Notes: a model not told the origin generated them from the sequence alone. A stretch of DNA of 64,000 nt from Cognatishimia sp. WU-CL00825 (GCF_040364665.1 NZ_BAABWX010000001.1:1116001-1180000); one strand, 5' to 3'. Shown: positions 45,566 through 55,290, counted from the first letter of the stretch. Numbers and translations are program-made.

Positions 45566-45985
45566 ATGAAAACGCTTAGTTTGATCGCAGCCTTTCTTGT
45601 TGCACCAACCTTAGTATCCGCAGGTGCAACAGTGCCCTCGCCATCCAGCAGCATGTATGATCCAACGTTTTTTGCGGGTTTCACCTGGACGTTTGGCGGT
45701 CAAAGCAGTGCCAGCAGCGTGGCCAGCGCTGGCAGTGACGGCAGCAACGGTTTGGGATTTACCCTCAAGGTTCTGTCCACCAATGAACCCAACACCTTGG
45801 CTGGCGCTTTGGGGGTCACCTATTATTTTGATGGTACTTTTGGCTGTGACGCCGGGGCCGCATACAATCATGGGGTTAGCAGCTTGACGCTCACCTATGA
45901 TTTTTGCCGCGGAGAGCCGCAAATCGGCCTTGGCGTGATCAGAGAACCTTCCTCAACCACCATAACTTCACCGCCGCCATCCTAA
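45566..45985 (+). CDS. Small secreted protein of unknown function
   Basis: 139 residues with a clear signal peptide (MKTLSLIAAFLVAPTLVSA), then a Gly/Ser/Thr-rich beta-type sequence (FFAGFTWTFGGQSS, GLGFTLKVLST, GALGVTYYFDGTFG) with two Cys that could pair and a proline-rich end. The alternating pattern suggests a small beta-barrel or porin-like fold, but I recognise no family. Confidence 0.7.
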   Translation: MKTLSLIAAFLVAPTLVSAGATVPSPSSSMYDPTFFAGFTWTFGGQSSASSVASAGSDGSNGLGFTLKVLSTNEPNTLAGALGVTYYFDGTFGCDAGAAYNHGVSSLTLTYDFCRGEPQIGLGVIREPSSTTITSPPPS

Positions 45986-46062
45986 GCCCGCAGCCGCCTA
46001 ATGTGCGGATCTGTTGCTTTGCGCGAATGCGCTGAAATTTGACCCAGCCAAGGAGCGTGACT

Positions 46063-46533
46063 TTGATTTCACTGACCCGGCGTCAGGCTTTGGTGGCCTC
46101 AGCGGCCACCCTGGCAACAGGCCTGTCCTATCCTGTCAGCGCCCAAGCCCCAATATCCTTGGCCAAATTGTCCTTTGTTGCCGATCTGATTTTACCCAAA
46201 GACGCATTGTCGCCAGCTGCCTCAGAGGTTGGGGCGGTGCAAGAGTTGCAGGATATGATCAAAGGCCAACTGAATCTAGAAAAGTTGATGTCGTTTGGCT
46301 TGGCCTGGTTGGATCATATGGCGCAAGGATCCTTTGAAAACCTGCCCTCCGCCCAGCAAATCCAGATATTAGAGATTGCCCAGACGTCCGATTACGATCA
46401 AGTTCCGGGCCGATTCTTCTACGTCTTTCGCACCCTTTTGATCGAGGCCTATTATAGCCAACCACAAGCCTTGGCAGGGCTGCCGCTAAACAGTGCGCCA
46501 CAGCCAAATGGGTATCCACCGCCATGGGATTAA
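46063..46533 (+). CDS. Tat-exported small (gamma-type) subunit of a GMC dehydrogenase
   Basis: 156 residues starting at TTG 46063, with AAGGAG 7 nt upstream. Twin-arginine signal SLTRRQALVASAATLATG (about 3-22), then a gluconate-2-dehydrogenase subunit 3-like domain. Such subunits carry the cofactor-loaded large subunit through the Tat system. It overlaps the GMC gene by 10 bp. Confidence 0.85.
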   Translation: MISLTRRQALVASAATLATGLSYPVSAQAPISLAKLSFVADLILPKDALSPAASEVGAVQELQDMIKGQLNLEKLMSFGLAWLDHMAQGSFENLPSAQQIQILEIAQTSDYDQVPGRFFYVFRTLLIEAYYSQPQALAGLPLNSAPQPNGYPPPWD

Positions 46534-48188
46534 AACCTGATCCCGATGTTGTCATCATAGGCTCGGGTGCCGGCGGATCGGCGGCGGCTTGGCGGCTGAC
46601 CCAGCAGGGCCTACGTGTCCTCATCCTCGAAGCTGGCCCCAACTTTGACCCCAGCGATTACAAGTTGGATAGCCCCACCTGGGAGCGACAGAATTTCCCA
46701 CAAAAACCCGGCAGCCAAGCCGAAATCGACTATGGTGATCTGGGCAGACATGACCCTGACTTTCCTGACCTTCAAAGCTGGTCTGGATTGCGCAATCAAT
46801 CCCGCCAACCGGCTAGTGCGGCCCGCACGCCCTCGCCCATCGGCTATGGGCACGTTTTGGGCGTTGGTGGCTCAACCCTGCGCTACGTTGGCGAAGCTCA
46901 CCGACTGCATCCAAAAGCGTTTCAACTGAAAACCATCACCCAAACAGGCGCAGACTGGCCGCTAGGCTATAACGCATTAGAACCATATTACAGCATCTGT
47001 GAAACACTCCTTGGGGTGGCTTGCGACTCTGCCCAATCTGAACGGCCGCGCAGCCAGCCCTATCCCATGGGTCCCCACCCGCTGAGCACCGGGGCGAAAG
47101 CGTTGCTCAAAGCCACACAATCGATAGAGCAAAAATGGGAATTCAACCCAAGGGCCGCCAATTCCCGCCCCTATGACGAGCGCCCGCAATGCAATTATTG
47201 TGGCCAATGTGCGCGTGGCTGTCCCATCGGCGACAAGGCCTCAGCCGACGTTACATTTTTGCGCAAAGCCCAAGCCACAGGACGCCTGACCTTGCTGGCA
47301 AACGCCCCTGTCAGCAAAATCATCCAAGGCGCAAACAGCCGCATTACCCACGTCGAATACCAACAAAATGGCCAGCGGCACTTGCAGGCCACACCCCAAC
47401 TGGTACTGGCCGCAGGCGCAGTGCAAAGCCCGCGTTTGTTGCTGATGTCTGCCGCCGCTGACCATCCAAATGGATTGGCCAACAGCTCTGGGCAAGTGGG
47501 TCGCAACTTCATGGAAACACTCTGGTGGCAAAGCATGGGTCTGGTTTCTGGATTGCAAAACAACCACATGGGTTTGCCCGCAGACCTGACTGACTGGAGC
47601 AAAACAGCACCAGACGCCCTGCCCGGCCTCACCGGTGGCTTCAAGCTCACCCATGCCAGCCTTGATCTTGGCCTCAACGGCCCGATTGGCTTTGCCAGCC
47701 GCATGATTCCTGGATTTGGCATAGATTTCAAAACACGCCTGCGACAGAGCTTTGGATCTGCCCTAGCAATCAGCGCCATTGGCCAGGTGATCCCCGACGC
47801 GCGCTCCTATATCGCCCTTTCTGACAAAACCGATACAAACGGCCTGCCGTTGGCGCAGATCAATTCAGTGCTAAACCGCCAAAGCCTCTCCTTATTGCGC
47901 GCCATGGCCGCTGCCACCCGAGCCGCGCTTTGGGCCGCAAAAACCAAAATCATCGAAGAGGCCAGCAGCTATGACAGCTTTCAAGCCACACATGTATTTG
48001 GCACCGCCAAAATGGGACATGATGCGCAATCCTCGGTGGTAAACGCCTTTGGCCAAAGCCATGACCACCCCAATCTATGGATCACAGACGCCAGCATCTT
48101 CCCCACATCCGGTGGTGGCGAGGCACCGGCCCTAACGATCATGGCACTCGCCACCCGCACTGCCGATGCAATCATCCGCATGGAATAG
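46524..48188 (+). CDS. GMC-family FAD dehydrogenase large subunit with Cys cluster motif
   Basis: 554 residues. FAD-binding GSGAGGSAAAWRL (13-25) and LEAGP (35-39); the GMC C-terminal domain has HVFGTAKMGHDAQSSVV and TDASIFPTSGGGEAPALTIMALATR. C223, C226, C229 and C233 include C-x5-C-x3-C, the spacing described for the iron-sulfur cluster of bacterial FAD-glucose dehydrogenase. It probably oxidises a sugar or polyol in the periplasm. No multihaem cytochrome subunit follows. Confidence 0.9.
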   Translation: MGLKPDPDVVIIGSGAGGSAAAWRLTQQGLRVLILEAGPNFDPSDYKLDSPTWERQNFPQKPGSQAEIDYGDLGRHDPDFPDLQSWSGLRNQSRQPASAARTPSPIGYGHVLGVGGSTLRYVGEAHRLHPKAFQLKTITQTGADWPLGYNALEPYYSICETLLGVACDSAQSERPRSQPYPMGPHPLSTGAKALLKATQSIEQKWEFNPRAANSRPYDERPQCNYCGQCARGCPIGDKASADVTFLRKAQATGRLTLLANAPVSKIIQGANSRITHVEYQQNGQRHLQATPQLVLAAGAVQSPRLLLMSAAADHPNGLANSSGQVGRNFMETLWWQSMGLVSGLQNNHMGLPADLTDWSKTAPDALPGLTGGFKLTHASLDLGLNGPIGFASRMIPGFGIDFKTRLRQSFGSALAISAIGQVIPDARSYIALSDKTDTNGLPLAQINSVLNRQSLSLLRAMAAATRAALWAAKTKIIEEASSYDSFQATHVFGTAKMGHDAQSSVVNAFGQSHDHPNLWITDASIFPTSGGGEAPALTIMALATRTADAIIRME

Positions 48189-48249
48189 CTGCGCCGCCGC
48201 AGTTTTGGACTGGCATGTTCTAGCGCGCCATGCTGCCAGCAACCCGTTA

Positions 48250-49119
48250 TTAGAAACGATAGAACTTTGCAGCAGTACCACCAAACACCGCGTTGTGGGC
48301 AAATCCATCTAAACAATCACGGTACGCATCACAAAGCTTTGCATAACTTGATGTCAACGAATCTACAGGAAAGTTTGATCCAAACATCAGACGTTCCGGC
48401 GAGAATTGGTCGCGGACCGTTTGAACAATGGGTTCAATACTCTTAGGGGTCCAGTCATGCTCAAACATTCCAAGTCCAGAAAGCTTGCAATAAACATTGG
48501 GAAGATCAGAAAGATACGTCAAAGACGTACTCCATTGAGAAATCCCTTTAGAACTACGGTCGTGTGGTGACCCAGCGTGACACAACGCAACTTTGGTGTC
48601 TGGCGCTTGCCGCAAAACCTTGGCGGTTTTTTCCATCAGCTCAGGCAGTAATTGCAGATCAAAGCTTAGGTTGCGCTTTGCCAAAGATCTAAGACCTTGG
48701 ACAAAAACCGGGTTATCTAACAAATGATTGGTACCAGTTTGCGCATCTTCGCCCGGTGCCCGTCCGACAATTTGTCGAACTCCGCGCACGGTCGGCAAAT
48801 TTTGCAGCGCGTCCAATTGCTGCTCTGCATCCGGTGCTGTTAAATCACAAAAGGCGACCTGGGCCATTTTCCATGCAGGATTGGCATCCGCAACGCCTTG
48901 TACCCACCGCGCTTCGGCAAGTGGATCGGCAGCCCCGACCTGAATGTGCACAGAGCCTTCAAATCCTTGGGCCTTGGCATCGGCAGTGAATTCGTCAATC
49001 AGGTAGTCCCGTTGAATTGGGGCCGGATCACCAAAAAAACGCGGCTCGTCTTTGGCCATAAGCCACGGGTAATGCACCGCATTTAGGTCCCAAAGATGGT
49101 GGTGAGCGTCAATTCTCAT
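48250..49119 (-). CDS. Amidohydrolase family protein (lactonase-like)
   Basis: 289 residues, TIM-barrel amidohydrolase_2. Opens with the metal motif DAHHHLWDL (H6-x-H8), with VALCHAGSP and the terminal MFGSNFPVDS Asp. Closest in pattern to L-fuconolactonase/L-rhamnonolactonase-type enzymes, which open sugar-acid lactones. It overlaps the upstream SnoaL gene by 4 bp, so it is the second gene of the leftward arm of the LacI-regulated cluster. Confidence 0.88.
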   Translation of the reverse strand: MRIDAHHHLWDLNAVHYPWLMAKDEPRFFGDPAPIQRDYLIDEFTADAKAQGFEGSVHIQVGAADPLAEARWVQGVADANPAWKMAQVAFCDLTAPDAEQQLDALQNLPTVRGVRQIVGRAPGEDAQTGTNHLLDNPVFVQGLRSLAKRNLSFDLQLLPELMEKTAKVLRQAPDTKVALCHAGSPHDRSSKGISQWSTSLTYLSDLPNVYCKLSGLGMFEHDWTPKSIEPIVQTVRDQFSPERLMFGSNFPVDSLTSSYAKLCDAYRDCLDGFAHNAVFGGTAAKFYRF

Positions 49120-50126
49120 GGCTGGGCGATCCCGGTTGTGCGTGCCAAAATATCAACGCCCTGCCCTTTCCAGAAATGCAGTAAGTCGATGAAAATCCAG
49201 TTTTCCTTCAGTTTCTCACCCTCACGCCGATAAAGATCAATCACCCGAAACGCGCCGGGTTTGCCCGTAGCCGGCATGCCCATGAAACCCCCGGTCGGGG
49301 TGGCCACAAAGTTCGGCCAGCCAAAAAAGGCCCCATAATTGCCTTCGCCAATACGGCAAATGTGGTTGGTTTTGCTGCGTTCCGAGAACGAAGCACGAAA
49401 GGGGCCTGCGTGTTGTTTGGCGTAACGTTCTATGGTGTAGGTTGCACCAATGCCCTCTGGTCCCCACCACAACATATCCTCGTGCCAGGTGCGGCGCAGC
49501 TCCGCTTCTAGGGGCAATCCAGATCCCCACTGACCAAGGTCGCGCGCCATCTGGTCAATCAACGTAAGCGTCTTTTGGCCTTCTTTGGGGTCATGCTCTT
49601 CATACAACAGCCCATCGTGGGTCGCAGGTCCCGGCTGAACCAAATGCTGACCAGTTTGTGGCGGAAAAGGCTGCAGACCTGCCTGCATCATGAAATGTGG
49701 AATATCAAAATACATCGCCGTTTCGACAATTTTTTCATTCTCGATCCGATGAAAAGCGGCAAAGCGCAGAAATGCCAGTTTTCCAGTGGGGCGAATGCCC
49801 AACCAGGTTTTGTCAAACAGCCCCATGAGATGCCCCATTGAGCAGATCCAAACTCCGCCGGTCTCTGGGTAAATATTGTTGCCGGCAAAAAATATATCAA
49901 TCCGATGTTGCAGGCCCGTCAGGCTGGATTTCAATGGGCCCCAAAATTGATTTTCAACGGCATCCGCACCCCGAATCTCATTAAAGGGATGAAAGCCGCG
50001 CCACAGAAGTTCTGCACTGCAAAACTGACTGACAGCGCTAACTGTGTCTGCCGCAGTGTTGATTTCTGAGGTGTCTAAAGCCTGATAATACTTCCGAACG
50101 AGTCGTTTTTGACTATGGAACGCCAC
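49116..50126 (-). CDS. Two-domain SnoaL/NTF2-like protein (paralogue 1)
   Basis: 336 residues with two NTF2-like domains (about 20-165 and 185-330). Each ends in the SnoaL pattern: WLGIRPTGKLAFLRFAAFHRIENEKIVETAMYFD, and MGMPATGKPGAFRVIDLYRREGEKLKENWIFIDLLHFW. SnoaL-fold proteins act as cyclases, isomerases, dehydratases or hydrolases. Same architecture as the proteins at 56639 and 59492. First gene of the leftward arm, with operators upstream. Confidence 0.88.
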   Translation of the reverse strand: MAFHSQKRLVRKYYQALDTSEINTAADTVSAVSQFCSAELLWRGFHPFNEIRGADAVENQFWGPLKSSLTGLQHRIDIFFAGNNIYPETGGVWICSMGHLMGLFDKTWLGIRPTGKLAFLRFAAFHRIENEKIVETAMYFDIPHFMMQAGLQPFPPQTGQHLVQPGPATHDGLLYEEHDPKEGQKTLTLIDQMARDLGQWGSGLPLEAELRRTWHEDMLWWGPEGIGATYTIERYAKQHAGPFRASFSERSKTNHICRIGEGNYGAFFGWPNFVATPTGGFMGMPATGKPGAFRVIDLYRREGEKLKENWIFIDLLHFWKGQGVDILARTTGIAQP

Positions 50127-50197
50127 GTATTTTTCCTTTTAATATAGCCACTTACCCTTTCGCGTCGACACCGAAAGAATGTAGGTTTTCACAATAA

Positions 50198-50213
50198 TTG
50201 CATACGTATGCAA
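50198..50213. promoter_or_regulatory. LacI-type operator O1
   Basis: Perfect 16-bp palindrome TTGCATACGTATGCAA with the central CG typical of LacI-family sites, in the divergent promoter region. Confidence 0.8.
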
Positions 50214-50250
50214 AAATGTCTTGCCAGAAGTGACCTTTGCGCATTAACGT

Positions 50251-50270
50251 TTTTGCAAGCGTATGCAAAA
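50251..50270. promoter_or_regulatory. LacI-type operator O2
   Basis: TTTTGCAAGCGTATGCAAAA, an imperfect copy of O1 with 7-bp arms TTTTGCA / TGCAAAA, 55 bp from O1 centre to centre and 19 bp before the ABC ATPase start. Confidence 0.75.
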
Positions 50271-50288
50271 TTCCACCGGGGGGATCAA

Positions 50289-51338
50289 ATGGCCGAAATT
50301 CAATTGCGCAACGTTGGAAAGCGTTGGGGATCTTTTGTTGGCGTACACAACTTTGATCTGACAATTGCGGACAAAGAGTTTCTCGTTCTTCTGGGTCCGT
50401 CGGGCTGTGGAAAAACCACGACGATGCGGATGATCGCAGGGCTAGAGGACGTGACCGAGGGTGAAATTCTGGTCGACGGTCAAGTCATCAACGATCTGGA
50501 ACCAAAGGACCGCGACGTCGCGATGGTTTTTCAAAGCTACGCGCTTTACCCGAATTTAAACGTCTATGAAAATATCCGTTTCCCGCTTCGGGTGCGTGGC
50601 ATCGATTCAGCAACGCATGACGAAAAGGTGCGACGTGCCTCTGCCATGGTAGAGCTTGACGATTTCCTACACCGCAAACCAGCGGAACTGTCCGGAGGGC
50701 AGCGTCAGCGTGTGGCCCTCGCCCGCGCCATTGTCCGGGAACCAAACGTCTTTTTGATGGACGAACCACTGTCCAACCTTGATGCAAAACTGCGGGTTTC
50801 AACCCGTGCGCAAATCAAAAACCTCAGCCACGAACTGGCCGTCACAACGATCTACGTGACCCACGATCAGATCGAAGCCATGACCCTCGCAGACCGCGTT
50901 GTTGTCATGAAAGGTGGTATTGTACAGCAAGTCGGCTCTCCAACCGATATTTACGACAAGCCCGCAAATGCATTTGTGGCAAGCTTCATCGGATCTCCGG
51001 CGATGAACTTGATGCAAGGGCAGGTCAAAGACGGCACTTTTTCAGCTGACAACGTACAGATTACTGGCCTGTCTGCACCTGATGGGCCTTTGACGCTCGG
51101 CTTTCGCGCTGAAGATGCGCAGGTGGTTCAAACAACCGCCCAGATCAATGCACCAATCTATACTATGGAACTTTTGGGCGACGCGACCATGGTGTCAGTC
51201 CGCATAGGCGGCGCGCTTGTTTCGGTCAAAGCAGACAAGACTTATCGCGCTGAAATCGACGAAACCGTCTCGATCGCCGTTCCATCTGAACATTGCCACC
51301 TCTTTAACGCTGAAACCGGTGCGCGATTGGGGAGTTAA
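50289..51338 (+). CDS. ABC importer ATPase, sugar (CUT1/UgpC-MsmK) type
   Basis: 349 residues from ATG 50289, with GGGGGGA 6 nt upstream. Longer frames begin inside operator O1. Walker A GPSGCGKT (36-43), signature LSGGQRQRVALARA (about 134), Walker B VFLMDEPLSNLD (about 154), H-loop THDQIEAMTLADR, and a C-terminal regulatory OB domain (about 235-349). It powers the importer encoded by the next three genes. Confidence 0.95.
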   Translation: MAEIQLRNVGKRWGSFVGVHNFDLTIADKEFLVLLGPSGCGKTTTMRMIAGLEDVTEGEILVDGQVINDLEPKDRDVAMVFQSYALYPNLNVYENIRFPLRVRGIDSATHDEKVRRASAMVELDDFLHRKPAELSGGQRQRVALARAIVREPNVFLMDEPLSNLDAKLRVSTRAQIKNLSHELAVTTIYVTHDQIEAMTLADRVVVMKGGIVQQVGSPTDIYDKPANAFVASFIGSPAMNLMQGQVKDGTFSADNVQITGLSAPDGPLTLGFRAEDAQVVQTTAQINAPIYTMELLGDATMVSVRIGGALVSVKADKTYRAEIDETVSIAVPSEHCHLFNAETGARLGS

Positions 51339-51419
51339 CCCCCAAAACCCCCGCGAAAAACGCGGGTATCTAAGGTGCAAACTTCGAAGGTGCACCGCGA
51401 ACAACTAGGGAGAACTAAA

Positions 51420-52646
51420 ATGCTATTGAATAAACTGGCACTTGCTGGCGGAATGGCGCTGTTGACAAGCACTGCGGTTGGCGCGTGTGAAATCAATGCG
51501 CGTGTAAATATTGTAGGCAACGAATTTCCAGCTATCCAAACCGTTGGCGCTGGTGCAGCAGAATGTTCTGGGGGCGACGTTAGCTCAAACCTGACCGCCG
51601 ATCACCAAAAGATCAACTTGGCTGGCATGCAGGGTAATCCCGCTGAATACACTTCAGCGATTATTGCCAACTCCTCCATCGTTGCACTGATGAACGAAGA
51701 TGTCATCCGTCCATTGGGAGACTTGGTTGATGCCCATGGCGCGGGACTGAAGAAAAACCAGCTGATCACCATCAATGGCGAGGTCATGGCTGTTGCATTC
51801 ATGGCCAACGCTCAGCATCTGGTTTACCGCAAAGATGTTCTGGATGCGATTGGGGTTGCGCCGCCAAAAACCTACGAAGAGCTTTTGTCCGCCGCCAAGA
51901 TGATCCGCGAAAAGGGGTTGATGGAAAACCCAGTGGGTGGTGCCTACAAAGCCGGTTGGAACCTCGCACAAGAATTCAACAATATGTTCATGGGCTTTGG
52001 CGGCGAACACTTCAAAGCGGGCACAGCACAGCCTAGCGTAAACAGCGAAGCAGGTGTCAAAGCCCTTGAAATGATGAAGGAATTGTCTGCGTATATGAAC
52101 CCAGACTTCCTGACACATGACTCAAACGCTACCAACGCAGAATATCGCGCTGGCAACGTCGCGTTGATGAACATGTGGGGCAGCCGCGCGGCAACACTGG
52201 TCGAAGCAGATGGCGTACCGCAAGAGGTTGTTGATGGCTTTGCAATTGCCGGACCAATGACTGTTGGTGGTGGTTCCATCCCTGCCTCTACCCTGTGGTG
52301 GGATGGCTGGACCGTTGCCAAAAACGTCTCTGATGAAGAGGCAGCAGCAACCTTCAAAGCGATGACACATGCTATTCGACCAGCTATTCTGGATGATGCA
52401 GAAATCGCTACACAGGCTGTCTGGCTGATTGACGGATATAATCCAACACCTGCAGCCGAAGGCGTGTTTGCGGCAGCCCAATCCCAGACTATCCCTTACC
52501 CTATGCTTCCTTTCATGGGTCTGATGCACACAGCATTGGGCGCGGAATTGACAGATTTCATGCAGGGTAAAGAAAGCGCTGAACAAGCCCTAAAAGATGT
52601 CGAAGCGGCCTATACCGCAGCGGCAAAAGAAAAAGGGTTCCTCTAA
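51420..52646 (+). CDS. ABC importer substrate-binding protein (family 1)
   Basis: 408 residues with a signal peptide (about 1-20; AVGAC could also be a lipobox). Periplasmic binding fold with KTYEELLSAAKMIREKG and the hinge region NVALMNMWGSRAATLVE. The mature N-terminus has two Cys about 27 residues apart (C22, C49 region) that may pair. It lacks the usual WWT start motif of many sugar binders, so its ligand may be atypical. GGGAG precedes the ATG. Confidence 0.92.
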   Translation: MLLNKLALAGGMALLTSTAVGACEINARVNIVGNEFPAIQTVGAGAAECSGGDVSSNLTADHQKINLAGMQGNPAEYTSAIIANSSIVALMNEDVIRPLGDLVDAHGAGLKKNQLITINGEVMAVAFMANAQHLVYRKDVLDAIGVAPPKTYEELLSAAKMIREKGLMENPVGGAYKAGWNLAQEFNNMFMGFGGEHFKAGTAQPSVNSEAGVKALEMMKELSAYMNPDFLTHDSNATNAEYRAGNVALMNMWGSRAATLVEADGVPQEVVDGFAIAGPMTVGGGSIPASTLWWDGWTVAKNVSDEEAAATFKAMTHAIRPAILDDAEIATQAVWLIDGYNPTPAAEGVFAAAQSQTIPYPMLPFMGLMHTALGAELTDFMQGKESAEQALKDVEAAYTAAAKEKGFL

Positions 52647-52708
52647 GAACTCTCGGTCGAGAGGGGGCATTCCCCCCTCTCAGCATTCTCTGACTTGGTG
52701 GAGCAGCC

Positions 52709-53734
52709 ATGAAACATCGCACATTCTTCTGGTTTTTCCTACCAACGGGCTTGGCAATGCTCCTGTTCATTGCGGCACCATTGGTATCGATTATCTCGCA
52801 GTCGCTCTATGCGCCTCATGAGGCGGTTTTTGTCACGGTAGAAAACTGTGGGCCTTTTGGGTGCAAACAAGAGACAACAATCGACCAGGAAGCCACCGCG
52901 GCTATACGCGAAGCCAAACCCGGCGGACGGTTTGTCGGTTTGGACGTCTACCTGGATCGCGGCCACCTTGCGATTGCAGAGATCGGCGAAGCATGGCGTA
53001 GTTCAACAAGTATCGGTGCCTTTTTTGACACCGTCTACAACCTGCCCTTCTACCGCGCTCTGGCCTTTACGCTAACCTATACATTTGTGTGTACGCCGCT
53101 TTTGATCGGCTTGGGATTTGTCATCGCCATTTCGGTGAATGCGCTGCACCGCCACCTCAAGGGCTTGGTGATCTTTTTCTCGTTGCTGCCGATGATTGTA
53201 ACGCCACTTGTGGGCTCGCTTATCCTGTTTTGGATGATCGATAGCCGTGGGGTGTTGGGTAATTTCCTGCAATATTTGACCGGAGATCCGGACTTATCGC
53301 TCAAAGCGTCGTCGCCTCTGATGTGGGTCTCTTTAATAATCTATGGCATCTGGTCCTCTGCCCCCTTTGCCTTTGTGGTGTTTTACGCCGGCCTTCAGAC
53401 GGTACCAAAAGACACGTTAGAAGCCGCTCAAATCGATGGGGCCACGCGCTGGCAACAGATCCGCTTTGTGACCATTCCCCACCTGATGCCTTTGGTTACT
53501 TTTGTGGCGCTTATTCAGCTGATGGACAACTACCGTGTGTTTGAGCCGATTGTCGGTTTCAACGCAGAGGCCCATGCAACATCGCTCAGTTGGATCATCT
53601 TTAATGACCTTGGCGGGGAGACCCAACAATTGTCAGCCGCCGCGACAACCTCGGTTCTAACAATTCTTGGTATCGCAGTACTTTTGACGCCCGTGCTGAT
53701 CCGCACATGGCGCGACTTTCAAGGACGGAGCTAA
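52709..53734 (+). CDS. ABC importer permease (MalF-like)
   Basis: 341 residues with about six membrane helices and the ATPase-docking EAA loop LEAAQIDGATRWQQIRFVTIPHL (about 233-255). A long periplasmic insertion (about 35-110) follows the first helix, as in MalF-type subunits. Three bases separate it from the second permease. Confidence 0.94.
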   Translation: MKHRTFFWFFLPTGLAMLLFIAAPLVSIISQSLYAPHEAVFVTVENCGPFGCKQETTIDQEATAAIREAKPGGRFVGLDVYLDRGHLAIAEIGEAWRSSTSIGAFFDTVYNLPFYRALAFTLTYTFVCTPLLIGLGFVIAISVNALHRHLKGLVIFFSLLPMIVTPLVGSLILFWMIDSRGVLGNFLQYLTGDPDLSLKASSPLMWVSLIIYGIWSSAPFAFVVFYAGLQTVPKDTLEAAQIDGATRWQQIRFVTIPHLMPLVTFVALIQLMDNYRVFEPIVGFNAEAHATSLSWIIFNDLGGETQQLSAAATTSVLTILGIAVLLTPVLIRTWRDFQGRS

Positions 53735-53737
53735 ATC

Positions 53738-54619
53738 ATGACGAGTGTTGCAAACCGTAAACCACTCCCGCTGAAAATCGCGCTTTGGACCTTTGTTGTC
53801 ATCTGGTTGATGATGGCCGCCTTCCCCTTCTTGTGGACGCTTTGGGGCAGCTTTAAAGTCGAGCTTGATTTCTTTTCCATTGCAGATTGGACAAATGCGC
53901 TCACTGGTGAAAATACCGAGCGCACCCATGGCTCGCCCTTTACCGGAGCAGGCTATGAAGGGGCTTGGGTACAAAAGGGCTTCTTGCGCAATGTTTTGAA
54001 CACAGCCGTCATTTGTGTCTTTGTTGTTTGCACGTCTTTGACAATTGGCACGCTGGGCGGATACGCTCTGTCGCGCTCTGGTTACAAATACGTTTTCTGG
54101 CTGTTGATCATCGCTTTGATGTTCCGGGCCCTGCCCCAAATCACCCTTGTATCCGGCTACCTACCTGCCTTTTTCCAATATAACGTTTGGGGATTTTTAC
54201 CAACTGCGATCATCGTTTTGGTGGCAATCAACCAACCCTTTACCCTTTGGATGTTGCATTCTTTCTTTGAATCCATCCCAAAGGAATTGGACGAAAGCGC
54301 CAAAGTTGATGGTTGCACACAGTTTCAAGCCTTCCGGCGTGTGATCATCCCCGTGATGTGGCCGGGCGTGATTACAACCGGACTGTTCAGCTTCCTGCTG
54401 GCCTATAACGACTTTGCGGTAACATCGATGATCCTAAACGAAGATAATCGGACCATGGTGCCACAAATCGCGGCTTTCTTGGGCACCACTCAAACCGAAG
54501 GCAATGTTATGTTTGCGGTGGCCTCGGTTGTGTCCGCAACCGCCCCCCTCTTTGTGTTGGTGCTCTTCTTCCAGCGTCAGATCGTATCTGGCCTGACAGC
54601 TGGAGCCGTCAAAGGATGA
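53738..54619 (+). CDS. ABC importer permease (MalG-like)
   Basis: 293 residues, six membrane helices, EAA loop LDESAKVDGCTQFQAFRRVIIPVMWPG (about 185-211). Completes the importer. A 129-bp gap without a clear terminator follows before the catabolic genes. Confidence 0.94.
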   Translation: MTSVANRKPLPLKIALWTFVVIWLMMAAFPFLWTLWGSFKVELDFFSIADWTNALTGENTERTHGSPFTGAGYEGAWVQKGFLRNVLNTAVICVFVVCTSLTIGTLGGYALSRSGYKYVFWLLIIALMFRALPQITLVSGYLPAFFQYNVWGFLPTAIIVLVAINQPFTLWMLHSFFESIPKELDESAKVDGCTQFQAFRRVIIPVMWPGVITTGLFSFLLAYNDFAVTSMILNEDNRTMVPQIAAFLGTTQTEGNVMFAVASVVSATAPLFVLVLFFQRQIVSGLTAGAVKG

Positions 54620-54748
54620 GTTCTTCCGCAAGAAACGACGCCCAATCGCGTCATCCCGCTTTGAACAGAATGCCAAGGGATTTTTTGAAGTAACGAGACC
54701 TATCCAGCACTCAAACTTCAACACCCTGACATTCTGAAAGGACACAAA

Positions 54749-55279
54749 ATGAAAGGCTCTCGTCCAGAGCAAGCCGTGCTCACTCGTGACACGGATATGA
54801 GCAAAACTGAAGACACCCGCGCCGTGATTGAAAACATGGTGGATGGGCTAAATGATCACCGGATCGCCGATATTGGCGAGTTTTTTACCCAAGGTTTCCG
54901 GTGGATGGGCAACCAAGGCTGCGGCACAAAAACCGGGCTGCAAGAGTTTCAGGACAACTGGCAGCGCCCCTTTCAGGCGGCGTTCTCGGACAAGACCTGC
55001 ATCGACGAAGCACGCCTTTATATGGGCGAATGGGCGGCCGCCTTTGGTCGTCAGGAAGCCACCCACAGTGGCACATTTTTGGGGATCGCCCCAACCGGCA
55101 AGCGGGTGGAAATCCGCTATATGGACTTTTGGAAAGTTGTCGACGGCAAGATCGTGGACAACTGGGTGAATGTGGATTTCGCCCATGTCGCTGCCCAATT
55201 GGGTGTCGATCTTTTTAACGGCCATGGCTGGGAAGCATTTGATCGTGGAGAAAAAGTCGCTCCGCGTCCTGAAAACTAA
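54749..55279 (+). CDS. Single-domain SnoaL/NTF2-like protein
   Basis: 176 residues from ATG 54749 (AAAGGAC upstream). One NTF2-like domain (about 30-160) with [23 protein letters not shown] and the SnoaL end [38 protein letters not shown]. Related to the domains of the three two-domain paralogues. It starts the enzyme block, 11 bp before the HisD-like gene. Confidence 0.9.
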   Translation: MKGSRPEQAVLTRDTDMSKTEDTRAVIENMVDGLNDHRIADIGEFFTQGFRWMGNQGCGTKTGLQEFQDNWQRPFQAAFSDKTCIDEARLYMGEWAAAFGRQEATHSGTFLGIAPTGKRVEIRYMDFWKVVDGKIVDNWVNVDFAHVAAQLGVDLFNGHGWEAFDRGEKVAPRPEN

Positions 55280-55290
55280 GGATCACTAGG

